DNA from: Bacillota bacterium | GTDB lineage: Bacteria; Bacillota_E; JAJZYS01; JAJYTV01 | Length of the DNA: 15,010 nucleotides | Assembly: GCA_021845645.1 (NCBI GenBank) | Contig: JAJZVM010000093.1 | Span: 1-15,010, forward strand | Direction of reading: 5' to 3' | Shown here: positions 13,023 to 15,010 of the stretch, piece after piece | Position numbering within the stretch: the stretch's first letter is position 1 | Layout of the letters: each line of letters begins with the position of its first letter | Notes under the pieces: model-generated | Seen by the model: the letters and a program-made list of their open reading frames with translations, nothing else | What the model was told of the DNA's origin: nothing | The model's database searches: none | Made by a program: the position numbers and the translations under genes

Positions 13023-13037
13023 GAATCTTCAGCCCGC

Positions 13038-14429
13038 ATGAGGCATTTCCGACATATCTCGGCAAACTCCTGCAGAAGGGGATGCAGCATCATCGAACAC
13101 TTATCCGGTCCAGGCCTTTCCGCATGGGAGGCCGCCTTTCCACCGGGGGCCTGGGCAGCAGGAGAAGACTACCTTCTCGGCGACCACGTGCTCGACCTGC
13201 GCCGCGACCGCGGCGCCCTGGCAGGCCGGGTGCGGGGCGCGCACGACGACTACTGGGTGCGGGTCGGTCTCGACCTGCCGGCCGTGTCCGCCTGCGACTG
13301 CGGCCGGCCGCGCTGCCGGCACGCCGCAGCGGTCATCCAGGCGTATCATGCCCGGAGGCTGCCGGTCGTCGACGTCGCCCGCCTCGTGGAAAGGTTCCTC
13401 GCGCATCCGTCGCGGGCGCCCCTGTCCGCCGCCGCCATGGGAGTAGATTTCGTCAGCGCCATGGACCTGCCACCGGAGGACGTCGCCGACATCTGGGCGT
13501 TGCCGGACGACCGGCGCCTTCTCGCGCTGGACGCCGCCCTGCGCTTTGCGACAGACCGGCTGCCGCTGCTGCTGCGGGCCATGCGGGAGGCCTCGAGCGA
13601 TGCGGCCATGCAGGCGCTTCTGGCCGCCGCTCTCACGGAGCATCGGCCCACCCCTGCGGAATGGGCCTCCTTGCTGCGCGCGGCGCCCGAGCCGCTCGCC
13701 GGACTGCTCGCGGAGCTTCGGCCGCCTGACATCTCACGCCATCTCGTGCTCAGTGCCCTGTGGCAGGCGACGGCAGACAACGATCTGACCTCGCTCGCGA
13801 GGCTTGCGCCGCACGCGGTCTCCCTGGCGCCTACCGCGGCGTACCATGCGCTCGAGGACCTGTTGCCGACGCTTCGAGGAGCCCTGCCGGCCTATCTGGA
13901 CGCTGCGCGCGCCGCGGGGCGCCTGAGCCGGGCGGTGGTCCGCCTGCTGACGGAGGCCGACCAAATGGCCCCGGAGGAGGCGGAGGCGATCGAGTCCGCC
14001 ATCGCCACGTCGGGCGATCTGCCGAAAACCCTCCAGGTGCGACTCCGCCTGCGCGCAGCCGCGCGATCCGGCGGCGCGCCCCAGCTCCTGGCCGCGCGGC
14101 GCGCGGCCGTGGCCCAGGGCCTCTGGCCGGAATCGCGGGCGGCCACCCTCAGGCGCATCAGGCAGCGTCCCGACGGACCGCTCCTCGAAACACAGCTTCT
14201 GCTCGCCGAAGACAACCTCGAGGAGGCCCTGCAAGTCGCCGGCCGCTGCCGCAGCTCGCCTCTGCCGGAACGCCTCGTGGCCGAGGCACTGCGCCGCGTC
14301 GATCCCGGGCGGGCGCGCGTGCACGAACTCCGGGCACAGGCGATCGCCGAGCAGCTCACGGGCACGACTGAAGGCCGGCAGGGCAGGTTCGGCCACAATG
14401 GAGGAAGAAATGCGAGGCGACAGAGGTGA
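13038..14429 (+). CDS. SWIM zinc-finger protein
   Basis: 463-residue protein with a SWIM motif near the N-terminus: C86-x-C88-x4-C93-x-H95 (SACDCGRPRCRHAAAVI). Before it comes the usual beta-rich lead-in (GEDYLLGDHVLDLRRDRGAL... DYWVRVGL). The rest is helical, Leu/Ala/Arg-rich and probably repeat-like (HEAT/TPR type), ending in a basic tail. SWIM domains bind nucleic acid or protein, and in Bacillota they often pair with a SNF2 helicase (YwqB/YwqA in B. subtilis); none is visible here. Start uncertain: ATG 13038 lacks a ribosome binding site, AAGGGG precedes an in-frame ATC at 13089 by 7 nt, and no other usual start lies before the conserved part. It is divergent from the nitrilase operon. 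Confidence 0.82.
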   Translation: MRHFRHISANSCRRGCSIIEHLSGPGLSAWEAAFPPGAWAAGEDYLLGDHVLDLRRDRGALAGRVRGAHDDYWVRVGLDLPAVSACDCGRPRCRHAAAVIQAYHARRLPVVDVARLVERFLAHPSRAPLSAAAMGVDFVSAMDLPPEDVADIWALPDDRRLLALDAALRFATDRLPLLLRAMREASSDAAMQALLAAALTEHRPTPAEWASLLRAAPEPLAGLLAELRPPDISRHLVLSALWQATADNDLTSLARLAPHAVSLAPTAAYHALEDLLPTLRGALPAYLDAARAAGRLSRAVVRLLTEADQMAPEEAEAIESAIATSGDLPKTLQVRLRLRAAARSGGAPQLLAARRAAVAQGLWPESRAATLRRIRQRPDGPLLETQLLLAEDNLEEALQVAGRCRSSPLPERLVAEALRRVDPGRARVHELRAQAIAEQLTGTTEGRQGRFGHNGGRNARRQR

Positions 14430-14434
14430 CGCCG

Positions 14435-14896
14435 ATGGACCTGCACAAGCGGTTGCGACCGGCCCTGAGCGACGAGGAGTGGCAGGAACTCGTGCGACTC
14501 ATGCCAGACGGTCAGCCTCTGCCCTTCGAGCACCCGGAACGGCTCGACGACCTGATCGCCGCCGCCGACGACAAGGTTGTGGAGTTGCTCATCAAGTGCC
14601 AGGCGCTGCTCGAGGTGGACCTGCCGCTCGCGACGCCGGCTGTGCGCACCGACCAGAGGCTCGTGTTCACGTTCGAGCCCGCTTCAAGGGAACTCGAGCA
14701 CTTTCTCGGTTCACTGCGCCGCAACGGCTTCACCGCGACGTTGCTCGAGGGACCCGAGGCCACGGTGCACGTCTACCTTGACGGCGTCACGGACCAGGAG
14801 TTTTTCCACCTTAAGGAGACGGTGCGTTCGCTCTACGAATTCACGCGCATGGCACTCGGACACAACCCGAAGGGCCGGCGTCTACACACGTCTTGA
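14435..14896 (+). CDS. Hypothetical protein coupled to the SWIM gene (153 aa)
   Basis: A soluble alpha/beta protein with no family I recognise. The N-terminal third is helical and acidic (LSDEEWQELVRLM, then HPERLDDLIAAADDKVVELL). The central part has strands (QRLVFTFEPASRELEHFLGSLR), and a strand-helix unit follows (TLLEGPEATVHVYLDG, then EFFHLKETVRSLYEFTRMALG). ATG 14435 has GAGGTG 6 nt upstream. A GTG at 14426 would overlap the SWIM stop by 4 nt (GTGA) and also has a possible site, so the start is one of these two. The junction says it is co-expressed with the SWIM protein and is probably a partner. Confidence 0.75.
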   Translation: MDLHKRLRPALSDEEWQELVRLMPDGQPLPFEHPERLDDLIAAADDKVVELLIKCQALLEVDLPLATPAVRTDQRLVFTFEPASRELEHFLGSLRRNGFTATLLEGPEATVHVYLDGVTDQEFFHLKETVRSLYEFTRMALGHNPKGRRLHTS

Positions 14897-14929
14897 GGCA
14901 GGCAGGCGCAAGGCGCACAATACTTTGTG
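14893..14929 (+). promoter_or_regulatory. Possible promoter and operator for the next gene
   Basis: TTGAGG (14893-14898) and CACAAT (14916-14921) are 17 nt apart, a weak sigma-A-like pair overlapping the stop of the preceding gene. CACAA-TACT-TTGTG (14916-14929) is a perfect 5-bp inverted repeat over the -10, as an operator might be. Weak evidence. Confidence 0.3.
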
Positions 14930-14963
14930 TCGTGAGAACTGAACCCGGGCGGGAGGGAACGCC

Positions 14964-15010
14964 GTGCGGCGGCTTCGTCCAGACGTCGGTCTGAATGTCA
15001 GAATGCTCTT
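14964..15010 (+). CDS. Start of a further gene, cut by window edge
   Basis: GTG at 14964 has GGGAGGG about 6 nt upstream, and the frame stays open to the window end (VRRLRPDVGLNVRML). Only 15 residues are visible, so no function can be given. A SNF2-type helicase would fit SWIM genes elsewhere, but nothing here shows it. Confidence 0.5.
   Translation, partial: MRRLRPDVGLNVRML

Noticed and set aside
12627..13037. Long N-terminal extension of the SWIM frame
   Set aside because: It runs antisense through the pseudo-nitrilase gene, has no ribosome binding site and shows no domain. It is a GC-driven open frame.
1..15010. CRISPR array, toxin-antitoxin, phage or transposon module
   Set aside because: No regularly spaced repeats, integrase, transposase or paired toxin/antitoxin genes were seen. 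The coat-like 55-aa protein alone is not enough to claim a phage.

Overview
The window is uniformly GC-rich (by eye about two thirds or more G+C). It has strong GGAGG-type ribosome binding sites, many TTG and GTG starts and short or overlapping gene junctions. A Gram-positive-type LexA box (GAAC-N4-GTTC) and a DarA-like (YaaQ/DUF970) cyclic-di-AMP receptor point to a high-GC member of the Bacillota, possibly of the Symbiobacterium/Thermaerobacter/Sulfobacillus/Alicyclobacillaceae kind. The lineage is an inference. No tRNA, rRNA, CRISPR array, insertion sequence or integrase was recognised.

Left part (1-2000): a truncated membrane-anchored protein and a 46-residue protein lie on the minus strand, separated by a perfect 11-bp terminator hairpin. 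On the plus strand are two tiny single-span membrane ORFs and a secreted/anchored CE4 polysaccharide deacetylase, whose 3' end overlaps a convergent PIG-L deacetylase.

Middle part (1939-8420): this is a mutagenic DNA-repair locus read mainly on the minus strand. A consensus promoter overlapped by a LexA box drives an ImuB-like Y-family protein that has lost catalytic acidic residues, followed by a DUF6504-like protein. Beyond an oppositely oriented AAC(6')-like acetyltransferase come an error-prone DnaE2-type polymerase with all catalytic aspartates, a DarA-like PII protein and the PIG-L deacetylase. Upstream of imuB lies a 55-residue membrane protein with its own promoter, shaped like a filamentous-phage coat protein.

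Right part (8420-13022): a DUF2203 gene on the plus strand converges, at a 14-bp GNRA-loop terminator, on a five-gene minus-strand cluster. Reading along the minus strand, the order is nitrilase-fold pseudoenzyme, intact nitrilase, PaaI-like thioesterase, HD-domain phosphohydrolase and SAM methyltransferase. The first four are joined by overlaps or a 6-nt gap, so they are probably translationally coupled. This is the best candidate for an undescribed system: an active/inactive nitrilase pair with an associated metabolic or repair set.

Far right (13038-15010): divergently transcribed from the nitrilase operon are a SWIM zinc-finger protein with an alpha-helical body and an unrecognised 153-residue protein joined to it. 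The first 47 bases of a further gene begin at 14964 and run out of the window.
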